Source: Terriglobales bacterium
GTDB lineage: Bacteria; Acidobacteriota; Terriglobia; Terriglobales; Acidobacteriaceae
Assembly (NCBI GenBank): GCA_019241735.1
Contig: JAFAWN010000019.1
Coordinates: 1-8,541 of the forward strand
Length of the DNA stretch: 8,541 nt
Reading direction: 5' to 3'
Position numbers and translations under genes: made by a program. The notes beneath the pieces are model-generated. The model saw nothing but the letters and a program-made list of their open reading frames with translations, made no database searches and was not told the origin of the DNA. Every line of letters begins with the position of its first letter. Position 1 is the stretch's first letter. Of this stretch, positions 1-4,727 are shown in pieces.

Positions 1-328
1 TGTGGAGCGCGGAATGGTGCTGGCCAAGGGAGGGTCGATCACGCCGCACACGAAGTTTAAGGCGGAGGTGTACATCCTGACGAAAGAAGAGGGTGGTCGG
101 CATACGCCATTTTTCAAGGGCTACCGGCCGCAGTTTTATCTGCGGACAACGGATGTGACCGGGGTGGCGGAGTTGCCGGCCGGGACGGAGATGGTGATGC
201 CCGGGGATAATGTGAGCCTGGTGATTGAGCTGATCACGCCGGTGGCGATGGAAAAGGGGCTGCGGTTTGCGATCCGCGAAGGCGGCCACACAGTTGGGGC
301 GGGGACAATCAGCGAAATTGTGCAATAG
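1..328 (+). CDS. tuf: Elongation factor Tu, C-terminal part (5' truncated by window edge)
   Basis: EF-Tu is the GTPase that carries aminoacyl-tRNA to the ribosomal A site in the cytoplasm. Only the last 108 codons are here, read in the frame starting at base 2 and ending at TAG 326-328. This is domain 3, the C-terminal beta-barrel that contacts tRNA and EF-Ts. Diagnostic stretches are GGRHTPFFKGYRPQF, RTTDVTG, MVMPGDN and RFAIREGGHTVGAG, which match EF-Tu almost residue for residue. The GTPase domain and domain 2 lie upstream of the window. The GTG at base 2 encodes an internal valine and is not a start. The C-terminus (EIVQ) differs slightly from the usual VxG ending, as is common between phyla. 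Its position just before rpmG, tRNA-Trp, secE and nusG is a common bacterial arrangement. Identity is certain; only the missing 5' part limits the annotation. Confidence 0.98.
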   Translation, partial: VERGMVLAKGGSITPHTKFKAEVYILTKEEGGRHTPFFKGYRPQFYLRTTDVTGVAELPAGTEMVMPGDNVSLVIELITPVAMEKGLRFAIREGGHTVGAGTISEIVQ

Positions 329-343
329 CGTACTAACAAAGGA

Positions 344-362
344 CGCGCCGCCTGGCGGCGCG
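344..362 (+). other. GC-rich hairpin in the tuf-rpmG spacer
   Basis: A perfect inverted repeat pairs bases 344-350 (CGCGCCG) with 356-362 (CGGCGCG) around a 5-nt loop, CCTGG. It starts 15 nt after the tuf stop. No T-run follows (the next bases are GTGGACGG), so it is not a standard intrinsic terminator. It may act as an attenuator, a pause site, or a 3' end stabiliser for tuf mRNA; the sequence does not decide between these. Confidence 0.5.
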
Positions 363-419
363 GTGGACGGACCGAGACGTGGCAGCTGTTAACGGTAAAG
401 ACTTTAGGAGTATTTGAAA

Positions 420-572
420 ATGCCTCGCGAGATCATTACGTTGCAGTGCGGTGATTGCAAAGAACGCAATTATTCGACGACCAAGAATAGGAAGACGATG
501 ACAGAGCGGCTGGAACTCAAGAAATTTTGCGGCCGCTGCCGAAAACATACGCCGCATAAGGAAGTGAAGTAA
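420..572 (+). CDS. rpmG: 50S ribosomal protein L33 (zinc-binding form)
   Basis: L33 is a small protein of the large ribosomal subunit, located near the E site. The frame from ATG 420 to TAA 570-572 encodes 50 residues, normal for the family. It begins MPREIITLQCGDC and contains NYSTTKNRK, the L33 signature region, then ends KHTPHKEVK. Two CxxC pairs, C10/C13 (CGDC) and C37/C40 (CGRC), form the zinc ribbon typical of the C+ paralogue, so this ribosome would bind zinc at L33. A good Shine-Dalgarno AGGAG (406-410) lies 9 nt before the ATG. The gene sits between tuf and tRNA-Trp, as expected for the tuf-rpmG-tRNA-secE-nusG arrangement. No anomaly was seen. Confidence 0.97.
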   Translation: MPREIITLQCGDCKERNYSTTKNRKTMTERLELKKFCGRCRKHTPHKEVK

Positions 573-578
573 TGGATT

Positions 579-596
579 GCGGACGAAGCCGTCCGC
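579..596 (+). other. 7-bp hairpin between rpmG and tRNA-Trp
   Basis: GCGGACG (579-585) and CGTCCGC (590-596) are perfectly complementary around the tetraloop AAGC. The hairpin fills most of the 37-nt gap between the rpmG stop and the mature tRNA 5' end. There is no downstream T-tract. It could separate the mRNA from the tRNA precursor for processing, or slow polymerase. The structure is directly visible; the function is inferred. Confidence 0.5.
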
Positions 597-609
597 TCCA
601 CACAGGCAC

Positions 610-685
610 AGGGGCGTAAGCTCAACGGTTAAACTGTCGGTCTCCAAAACCGAACTTGGGGGTTCGAATCCCTCCGCCCCTGCCA
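610..685 (+). tRNA. trnW: tRNA-Trp (anticodon CCA)
   Basis: The 76-nt gene folds as a cloverleaf. The acceptor stem is 610-616 AGGGGCG with 675-681 CGCCCCT, followed by discriminator G682 and an encoded CCA (683-685). The anticodon stem is TCGGT (637-641) with ACCGA (649-653); its loop, CTCCAAA, places anticodon CCA at 644-646. The variable loop is 654-657. The T-stem is GGGGG (658-662) with CCCTC (670-674), one G-U pair, and loop TTCGAAT. The acceptor sequence and G discriminator agree with bacterial tRNA-Trp. The D-arm is irregular: AGCT (619-622) against AACT (632-635) leaves a C-A mismatch, and the alternative register starting at 620 pairs worse. The tRNA lies between rpmG and secE, where tRNA-Trp is found in many bacteria, and is probably cut from the operon transcript. 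Confidence 0.95.
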
Positions 686-728
686 GATTTTGAAGCTTGG
701 GCGGGAATCGAACGGATAGAAAGAGAAA

Positions 729-992
729 ATGGCAAAGACGCTTACGGCATCAGCAGAAGAACACAGCCTGGGTGGCCGGCTTAAGGCCTGGCCCGAGCGC
801 ACCCGGTCGTTCTATCACGACGTGCGCACCGAGATGAAGAAAGTCACGGCGCCGTCGTTCAAAGAAGTGCAATCGACGACAGCCGTGGTAATCATCACAG
901 TATTTTTGTTTGGAGTGTATTTTTGGGCGGTCGATACATTGCTGGGGCGCGCGGTGGATTACATGTTCCGCTGGTTTGCGCACCGCGGATGA
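729..992 (+). CDS. secE: Preprotein translocase subunit SecE
   Basis: SecE is the small essential clamp subunit of the SecYEG protein-conducting channel in the inner membrane. The 87-residue protein has a charged N-terminal segment, then the conserved amphipathic helix at about residues 25-48 (FYHDVRTEMKKVTAPSFKEV), and one membrane helix at about 50-68 (AVVIITVFLFGVYFWAV). This is the short single-span form usual outside Enterobacteria. The invariant-looking tryptophan of the KKVxWP motif is replaced by alanine (A41), so the motif reads KKVTAP. The start ATG 729 is preceded by a weak purine-rich site (GAAAGAG). The protein ends WFAHRG. It lies 43 nt after tRNA-Trp and 38 nt before nusG, the classic secE-nusG pair, probably co-transcribed. 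Confidence 0.96.
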   Translation: MAKTLTASAEEHSLGGRLKAWPERTRSFYHDVRTEMKKVTAPSFKEVQSTTAVVIITVFLFGVYFWAVDTLLGRAVDYMFRWFAHRG

Positions 993-1030
993 GACTACCC
1001 GTCATGCAGAAACCGGGAGTTTGATTCAAC

Positions 1031-1669
1031 ATGATGCAGTCTGAGGAAAACAACACGACGGCGGATGCGGGCAGAGAGTCCGTACCACCCCCATCTGACG
1101 GCGAAAATGCGGCGGCGACTGAAACCCCGCGCAATCCCAGGATGCGCTGGTACATCATTCATTCTTATTCGGGTTTCGAACGCAAGGTAAAGGAATCGCT
1201 CGAATCGAGAGTGCAGGCTTTTGGCCTTCAGGAGAGGATCGGCAAAGTGCTGATTCCGACTGAGCCGGTGACCGAAGTCCGGGGCGGAAAGAAATATACG
1301 ATCGAGCGCATGTTCTATCCCGGCTACGTGCTGGTCGAAATGGATATGGATGACCACGTATGGCACGTGGTGAAATCGACGCCGCGGGTGACCGGATTTG
1401 TAGGCACCGGCCAGCAGCCAACGCCGCTTTCCGAAGAGGAAGTTCAGCATATTGTTTTCCGGGTGGGCCAGGCAAAGGACAAGCCGAAGCTCAAGGTCAA
1501 ATTCGAGAAGAACGAAACCGTCAGAATTACTGCGGGACCCTTCGACACGTTCCAGGGAATTGTGGATGAAGTGAATGAAGACCGCGAGACGCTGAAGGTG
1601 ATGGTGACAATCTTCGGACGCTCGACGCCTGTAGAGCTGGAATTTAATCAGGTAGAAAAGGTCGCCTAG
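1031..1669 (+). CDS. nusG: Transcription termination/antitermination factor NusG
   Basis: NusG binds the RNA polymerase clamp through its N-terminal domain and links transcription to Rho or to ribosomal S10 through its KOW domain. The protein is 212 residues. The NGN domain runs from about residue 38 (MRWYIIHSYSGFERKV) to about 145 and contains the FYPGYVLVEM motif (95-104) and STPRVTGFVG (116-125). The KOW domain follows (about 162-211), with VRITAGPFDTFQGIV and the ending VELEFNQVEKVA. Residues 1-37 are an acidic, Pro/Ala/Thr-rich extension not found in the roughly 180-residue E. coli protein and probably disordered. Start ATG 1031 is supported by GGGAG (1015-1019). A start at M38 (1142) would give the minimal protein but has no clear ribosome site. 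secE lies just upstream and an aspartic protease gene follows after 26 nt. Confidence 0.97.
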   Translation: MMQSEENNTTADAGRESVPPPSDGENAAATETPRNPRMRWYIIHSYSGFERKVKESLESRVQAFGLQERIGKVLIPTEPVTEVRGGKKYTIERMFYPGYVLVEMDMDDHVWHVVKSTPRVTGFVGTGQQPTPLSEEEVQHIVFRVGQAKDKPKLKVKFEKNETVRITAGPFDTFQGIVDEVNEDRETLKVMVTIFGRSTPVELEFNQVEKVA

Positions 1670-1695
1670 CCACGGGGAAATGACCGGGCGCATTT

Positions 1696-2067
1696 ATGGG
1701 GATATTCACAACGAAATTACGGGTTTGGAATCCGGCCAGTTCAATACCAGCGGAAGAGCTTGAAGTAATGGTCGATACCGGCGCTTCCTATACTTGGGTT
1801 TTGCGAACTCGTTTAGAGCACCTGGGAATTCGTTCAGTTCGGAGGATGCAGTTCCGAACGATCGAAGGCCATACGATCGAGCGCGATCTTGCTCCGGTGT
1901 TTGTAGCGACTGACGGTTTTACGGGCGGGGACAATGTCGTAATGGCTGAACCCGGGGACATGGAAGTCATGGGCGCGCATACCTTGGAGAGCCTGGGAGT
2001 CACAGTCGATCATGTCGGCAAGAAGTTGGTTCCTGGCGTGGGACTGGCATTGACTGCCATAGAGTGA
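1696..2067 (+). CDS. Small retropepsin-like (clan AA) aspartic protease, probably AF_0612/COG5550-type
   Basis: A 123-residue soluble protein without signal peptide or membrane segment. It shows a retropepsin-fold half: the catalytic motif VDTGAS (26-31, putative nucleophile D27) preceded by beta-strand EELEVMV, then a long middle, then the hydrophobic-hydrophobic-Gly element EVMGAHTLESLGVTVD (90-105, G93) and a C-terminal KKLVP. As in retroviral proteases there is only one DTG, so activity would need a homodimer. The opening MGIFTTKLRVWNP and the ending LGVTVDHVGKKLVP resemble the stand-alone predicted aspartyl proteases of archaea and bacteria that I know as the AF_0612 family; substrates are unknown to me. 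The start ATG 1696 is the only option, because TGA 1681-1683 closes the frame upstream; its ribosome site is weak (GGG 1686-1688). It separates nusG (26 nt) from rplK (42 nt), genes usually adjacent. Codon choice looks less biased than in the neighbouring ribosomal genes (for example TTA and several CGT/CGA arginines). Catalytic function is inferred. Confidence 0.85.
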   Translation: MGIFTTKLRVWNPASSIPAEELEVMVDTGASYTWVLRTRLEHLGIRSVRRMQFRTIEGHTIERDLAPVFVATDGFTGGDNVVMAEPGDMEVMGAHTLESLGVTVDHVGKKLVPGVGLALTAIE

Positions 2068-2109
2068 TCTAGCGAATTGCGAGAAAACGACTTTAGGAAA
2101 GAGATTTAA

Positions 2110-2541
2110 ATGGCGAAGAAGGCTACAGGTTCGGTAAAGCTTCAGATTGCGGCGGGCAAGGCGACGCCGGCGCCTCCGGTGGGACCGGCACTAGGCCAGG
2201 CCCAAATCAATATTATGGAGTTCTGCAAACAGTTTAATGCCCGCACCAATGCAAAAGAACTCGAAGGCCTGATCGTCCCGGTGGTGGTGACGGTTTATAG
2301 CGACCGTTCATTCACTTTTATTACGAAGACTCCGCCAGCGTCCATTTTGTTGAAACGCGCCGCCGGGATTGCGAAGGGTTCCGGGACGCCGAATAAAGAT
2401 AAAGTGGGAAAGGTGACGCTTAAACAGGTGGAGGAGATTGCGAAACACAAAATGCCGGATTTGAATGCTGCATCCGTTGACGCAGCAGTAAAAAGCGTAC
2501 GCGGGACGGCACGTTCGATGGGCATTGAAGTGGTCGGGTAG
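2110..2541 (+). CDS. rplK: 50S ribosomal protein L11
   Basis: L11 forms the base of the ribosomal stalk with 23S rRNA helices 43/44, takes part in factor-dependent GTP hydrolysis, and is needed for RelA activation. The 143-residue protein has the usual length. The N-terminal domain contains SVKLQIAAGKATPAPPVG and the proline-rich PPVGPALGQ helix (22-30), where thiostrepton contacts the protein. NIMEFCKQFN, then DRSFTFITKTPPAS, leads into the C-terminal rRNA-binding domain with KGSGTPNKDKVGKVT and the ending GTARSMGIEV. AGGAAAGAG (2095-2103) gives a strong ribosome site 6 nt before the ATG. It begins the rplKAJL-rpoB block. In E. coli, L1 represses this block by binding near rplK; I could not identify that site here. 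Confidence 0.98.
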   Translation: MAKKATGSVKLQIAAGKATPAPPVGPALGQAQINIMEFCKQFNARTNAKELEGLIVPVVVTVYSDRSFTFITKTPPASILLKRAAGIAKGSGTPNKDKVGKVTLKQVEEIAKHKMPDLNAASVDAAVKSVRGTARSMGIEVVG

Positions 2542-2543
2542 GT

Positions 2544-2568
2544 TTCTGATTAGCCCGGCGATTCAGAA
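2544..2568 (+). other. Hairpin in the rplK-rplA spacer
   Basis: TTCTGA (2544-2549) pairs perfectly with TCAGAA (2563-2568) over a 13-nt loop containing AGCCCGGCG. It lies directly after the rplK stop in the 87-nt gap before rplA. It could stabilise or tune rplA translation, or form part of an L1 operator, but I cannot match it to the known L1-binding consensus. It is a modest stem that could occur by chance. Confidence 0.3.
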
Positions 2569-2619
2569 GCAAGTCGAAATCACCACGGTCCAGAGAAATA
2601 ATGCTGCGCGGTGGGAGAC

Positions 2620-2624
2620 AAGGA
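2620..2624 (+). promoter_or_regulatory. Ribosome binding site that sets the rplA start at 2629
   Basis: AAGGA lies 4 nt before ATG 2629, and GGGAG (2613-2617) lies 11 nt before it. Both fall at or after the in-frame GTG at 2611, so initiation at 2611 would place the ribosome site inside the coding region. ATG 2629 also gives the normal L1 length. Confidence 0.65.
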
Positions 2625-2628
2625 CACT

Positions 2629-3336
2629 ATGAAGAAGGCAGGCAAGAATATTGCGAAAGCGCGCGCAGCAGTCGAGCCGCGCTCCTACACACTGGAGGAT
2701 GCGGTGCCGTTACTGCAAAAAGTCAAATTCACAAAGTTTGACGAGACCGTGGAGGTCACGCTGCGGCTTGGGGTTGATCCCAAGCATGCGGATCAGATGG
2801 TGCGCGGAACAGTCGTGCTGCCGCATGGTTTGGGAAAATCAAAGAAAGTGCTGGTCATTGCCAGCGGCGACAAGATAAGGGAAGCGGAACAGGCAGGGGC
2901 GGATTTCGTCGGCGGCGAAGAAATGGTGGAGAAGATCACCAAAGAAAATTGGACTGACTTTGACGCGCTTATCGCTACTCCCGACGTCATGAAGTCGGTC
3001 GGGCGGCTGGGAAAGATTCTTGGTCCCAAGGGGCTGATGCCAAATCCAAAGACCGGTACTGTCACTTTTGATGTCGCGAAAGCGGTGCAGGAAGTGAAAG
3101 CCGGCAAAGTTGAGTTCCGGACCGACAAAACAGCGCTGGTACACGTTCCGGTGGGGAAGATTTCATTTCCGGCGCAGAACCTGGTCGAGAACGCAACTGT
3201 GCTTATCACCAGCGTGGTAAAGGCGAAGCCTGCGGTGGCCAAGGGGAAATACGTAAAGGGATGCTACCTTAGCTCCACTATGGGTCCGGGAATCGCAATT
3301 GACACCACTGCGGTTGAAACTGCAGCAAAAGCATAA
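2629..3336 (+). CDS. rplA: 50S ribosomal protein L1
   Basis: L1 forms the mobile stalk that helps deacylated tRNA leave the E site and represses its own operon by binding mRNA. From ATG 2629 the protein is 235 residues, close to the E. coli 234. It shows YTLEDAVPLLQ near the N-terminus, GVDPKHADQMVRGTVVLPHG (48-67) and the L1 signature GKILGPKGLMPNPKTGTV (about 128-145). The C-terminal half of domain I contains KYVKGCYLSSTMGPGI. An in-frame GTG at 2611 would add six residues (VGDKDT) but is disfavoured by ribosome site placement and by family length. rplK lies 87 nt upstream and rplJ starts 20 nt downstream. No frameshift or missing key residue was seen. Confidence 0.97.
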   Translation: MKKAGKNIAKARAAVEPRSYTLEDAVPLLQKVKFTKFDETVEVTLRLGVDPKHADQMVRGTVVLPHGLGKSKKVLVIASGDKIREAEQAGADFVGGEEMVEKITKENWTDFDALIATPDVMKSVGRLGKILGPKGLMPNPKTGTVTFDVAKAVQEVKAGKVEFRTDKTALVHVPVGKISFPAQNLVENATVLITSVVKAKPAVAKGKYVKGCYLSSTMGPGIAIDTTAVETAAKA

Positions 3337-3356
3337 CTGTATTCGAGGGATTCACT

Positions 3357-3905
3357 ATGGCAGTCAGCAAGGCAAAAAAGGCCGAACAGGTCGAGAAACT
3401 GGGAGCGGAGCTGAAGAACGTCTCCAGCCTGATCGTGACGACCTACAGCAAGCTGAAGGTGTCTCAGGATTATGAGTTGCGCAAGGCATTGCGTAGCTCG
3501 GGCGCCAAATACCTGGTGGTTAAGAATACCCTGGCCCAGAGGGCAGCTAAAGGCACCAAAGTTGAAGAAGCGCTAAAAGAGCTCTCCGGCGTAACCTCGA
3601 TCGCCTATACCCAGGGCGATCCGGTGGCTTTGGCCAAGGCCCTTTCCAAATACGCGAAGGACAATCCGGAATTCAGTTTCAAGTCGGGCGTGGTGGAAGG
3701 CCGGGTGATCTCGATTAATGAGATTCAATCGCTGGCGACCATGCCATCGAAAGAAGAAATCTATTCCAAGCTGCTGTTCCTGATCAACTCCCCGGCGCAG
3801 CGGCTGGTAACGGTGATGAATGCGACGGGCAGAGATCTAGCCGTAGTGCTCAATCAGGGAGTGGAGAAGCAGGTTTTCAAGAATGACGCTCCGGCCGGCG
3901 TGTAA
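3357..3905 (+). CDS. rplJ: 50S ribosomal protein L10
   Basis: L10 anchors L7/L12 dimers to the ribosome stalk base beside L11. The protein is 182 residues, in the usual bacterial range. The N-terminal RNA-binding domain includes KAEQVEKLGAELKN, the LRKALRSSGAKYLVVKNTLAQ segment (near 41-60) and the loop GVTSIAYTQGDPVALAKAL. The C-terminal helix that docks L12 dimers follows from MPSKEEIYSKLLFLINSPAQ onward, ending with NQGVEKQVFK. GAGGGA (3345-3350) lies 6 nt before ATG 3357. Only 20 nt separate it from rplA, so any L10-L12 autoregulatory mRNA element must overlap the end of rplA or be absent. rplL follows after 43 nt. Confidence 0.97.
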   Translation: MAVSKAKKAEQVEKLGAELKNVSSLIVTTYSKLKVSQDYELRKALRSSGAKYLVVKNTLAQRAAKGTKVEEALKELSGVTSIAYTQGDPVALAKALSKYAKDNPEFSFKSGVVEGRVISINEIQSLATMPSKEEIYSKLLFLINSPAQRLVTVMNATGRDLAVVLNQGVEKQVFKNDAPAGV

Positions 3906-3948
3906 AGACATTAAGTTACGAAAATTATCCTAAAGGTGGAGAAATAAC

Positions 3949-4344
3949 ATGGCGGAAACACAGTTGTCAGAAGATCAGATAGTCGATGCGATTGTGGGGC
4001 TATCGCTACTGCAAGCCTCCTCGATCGTAAAGCGGCTGGAAGAAAAACTCGGAGTTTCAGCGGCGGCGGCAGCGCCGGTGATGATGGCAGGCGGAGGCGG
4101 AGCCGCAGCAGGTGCGGCGCCGGCGGAGGAGAAGACAGAATTTTCGGTCGTCCTGACCGCTGTCGGCGCGAACAAAATCAATGTCATCAAAGCTGTCCGT
4201 GAAGTAACCAGCCTGGGCCTGAAGGAGGCCAAGGACCTGGTGGATGGCGCACCGAAGCCGGTTAAGGAAGGGGTCTCAAAGGAAGAAGCTGAGACCATTC
4301 GCAAGAAGTTTACCGATGCCGGAGCGACGGTCGAAGTCAAATAG
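3949..4344 (+). CDS. rplL: 50S ribosomal protein L7/L12
   Basis: L7/L12 is the multicopy stalk protein that recruits and activates translational GTPases. The 131-residue protein has an N-terminal dimerisation domain (1-36, SEDQIVDAIVGLSLLQASSI), a flexible Ala/Gly/Pro-rich hinge (37-59), and the globular C-terminal domain (60-131). The latter carries KINVIKAVREVTSLGLKEAK, the factor-binding surface, and ends DAGATVEVK. It is about ten residues longer than the E. coli protein, mostly in the hinge. The ribosome site AAGGTGGAG (3933-3941), 7 nt before the ATG, is the strongest in the window, in keeping with the need for several L12 copies per ribosome. It follows rplJ and is separated from rpoB by 383 nt. 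Confidence 0.98.
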   Translation: MAETQLSEDQIVDAIVGLSLLQASSIVKRLEEKLGVSAAAAAPVMMAGGGGAAAGAAPAEEKTEFSVVLTAVGANKINVIKAVREVTSLGLKEAKDLVDGAPKPVKEGVSKEEAETIRKKFTDAGATVEVK

Positions 4345-4503
4345 GCAGTCGACGGCGGGAAATTGGCGATCTTTCTGGTGAAGCTTTCGAAGCGGTGGTA
4401 GCATCTAAATAACCAACATCGCTTCCTGCTTTGTCTAAGGTGACTGCGGCCCTCCTGGAATAACCCTGGGAAGCGGAGCGGGTCGTAGGCACGGTTTGGC
4501 AGA

Positions 4504-4526
4504 CTGTTTCGCGGGCGGCGAAACGG
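4504..4526 (+). other. Hairpin 1 in the rpoB leader
   Basis: GTTTCGC (4506-4512) pairs perfectly with GCGAAAC (4518-4524) around loop GGGCG. Two outer pairs (T4505-G4525 and C4504-G4526) extend it to 9 pairs. Downstream is GGAACAGGCCTAAAAG with no T-run, so it is not a classical terminator. CTGTT (4504-4508) can alternatively pair with AACAG (4528-4532), so two competing folds are possible. Confidence 0.5.
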
Positions 4527-4585
4527 GAACAGGCCTAAAAGAACTGGCGCGAAAACACATTTCAATAGAGATCAAATGACGCCAT

Positions 4586-4623
4586 CTGGCGCCCTGGGGG
4601 ATGCATGTCCCCGGGGGCGTCGG
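4586..4623 (+). other. Hairpin 2 in the rpoB leader: 16-position stem, hexaloop
   Basis: Bases 4586-4601 pair with 4608-4623 over loop TGCATG. Fifteen of the 16 positions pair (12 Watson-Crick, three G-T wobbles), with a single G-G mismatch at 4596/4613. The inner part is GGGGA/TCCCC. It is the strongest fold I found in the window and ends about 105 nt before the rpoB start. It lacks an immediate T-run, so attenuation without a standard terminator, RNase III cleavage, or polymerase pausing are the candidate roles. Confidence 0.65.
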
Positions 4624-4687
4624 CGCGTGTATGAGCTTTTCTTAGGTTGTAATAAGGCAGCGCGACGCTGAGGCGGCGCGCGGGCGA

Positions 4688-4706
4688 TCGCAGCGCAAGG
4701 CTGCGA
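4688..4706 (+). other. Hairpin 4 in the rpoB leader, next to the rpoB ribosome site
   Basis: TCGCAGC (4688-4694) pairs perfectly with GCTGCGA (4700-4706) around loop GCAAG. It ends at the base before ATG 4707 of the minicistron and 10 nt before the rpoB Shine-Dalgarno (GGGAG, 4717-4721). Its loop and 3' arm include the only possible ribosome site (AAGG, 4697-4700) for the minicistron, so it could limit initiation there. Confidence 0.5.
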
Positions 4707-4727
4707 ATGAAAGTTTGGGAGTTCTGA
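4707..4727 (+). CDS. Possible six-codon leader minicistron (MKVWEF) abutting rpoB
   Basis: ATG AAA GTT TGG GAG TTC TGA is in the same frame as rpoB, and its stop ends at the base before the rpoB ATG (4728). The rpoB ribosome site GGGAG is inside it. It may be chance, or it may feed ribosomes to rpoB by reinitiation. The peptide itself has no evident role. Its own ribosome site is weak and partly inside hairpin 4. Confidence 0.2.
   Translation: MKVWEF

Larger units (their letters stand above)
4345..4727 (+). promoter_or_regulatory. Long rplL-rpoB leader/spacer, hairpin-rich, no convincing gene
   Basis: This is the only stretch over 300 bases without a gene. No open frame here has recognisable protein content. 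It contains four clear hairpins: 4504-4526, 4586-4623, 4658-4670 (CAGCG/CGCTG with a 3-nt loop) and 4688-4706. It also holds a six-codon minicistron just before rpoB. No canonical sigma70 promoter was found; AT-rich spots such as TAAATAACC (4405-4413) and GTAATAAGG (4649-4657) lack a convincing -35 partner. In E. coli the equivalent gap of about 320 nt holds an attenuator and an RNase III site that lower rpoBC expression relative to rplL. A similar role is a reasonable inference here. Confidence 0.55.

Noticed and set aside
2..4. GTG at base 2 as a gene start
   Set aside because: It is an internal valine codon of EF-Tu domain 3; the gene begins upstream of the window.
1680..1682. ATG 1680, closer to GGGG, as the start of the protease gene
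   Set aside because: It is in a different frame that soon stops; only ATG 1696 reads into the VDTGAS frame.
995..1693. 232-codon minus-strand frame opposite nusG
   Set aside because: Antisense shadow of nusG, with His/Arg-rich low-quality content and no family resemblance.
2611..2628. GTG 2611 as the rplA start
   Set aside because: It would give six additional residues unlike the L1 N-terminus and put the ribosome sites GGGAG and AAGGA inside the gene; ATG 2629 fits length and spacing.
3975..4565. 196-codon minus-strand frame across rplL and the rpoB leader
   Set aside because: Its central part is the reverse of the L12 hinge (Ala/Pro/Ser run), and the leader part shows no protein motif.
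4586..4623. Strong rpoB-leader hairpin as an intrinsic terminator
   Set aside because: No T-run follows the stem (CGCGTGTATG), and TTTT occurs only about 14 nt later, so it does not fit the standard model.
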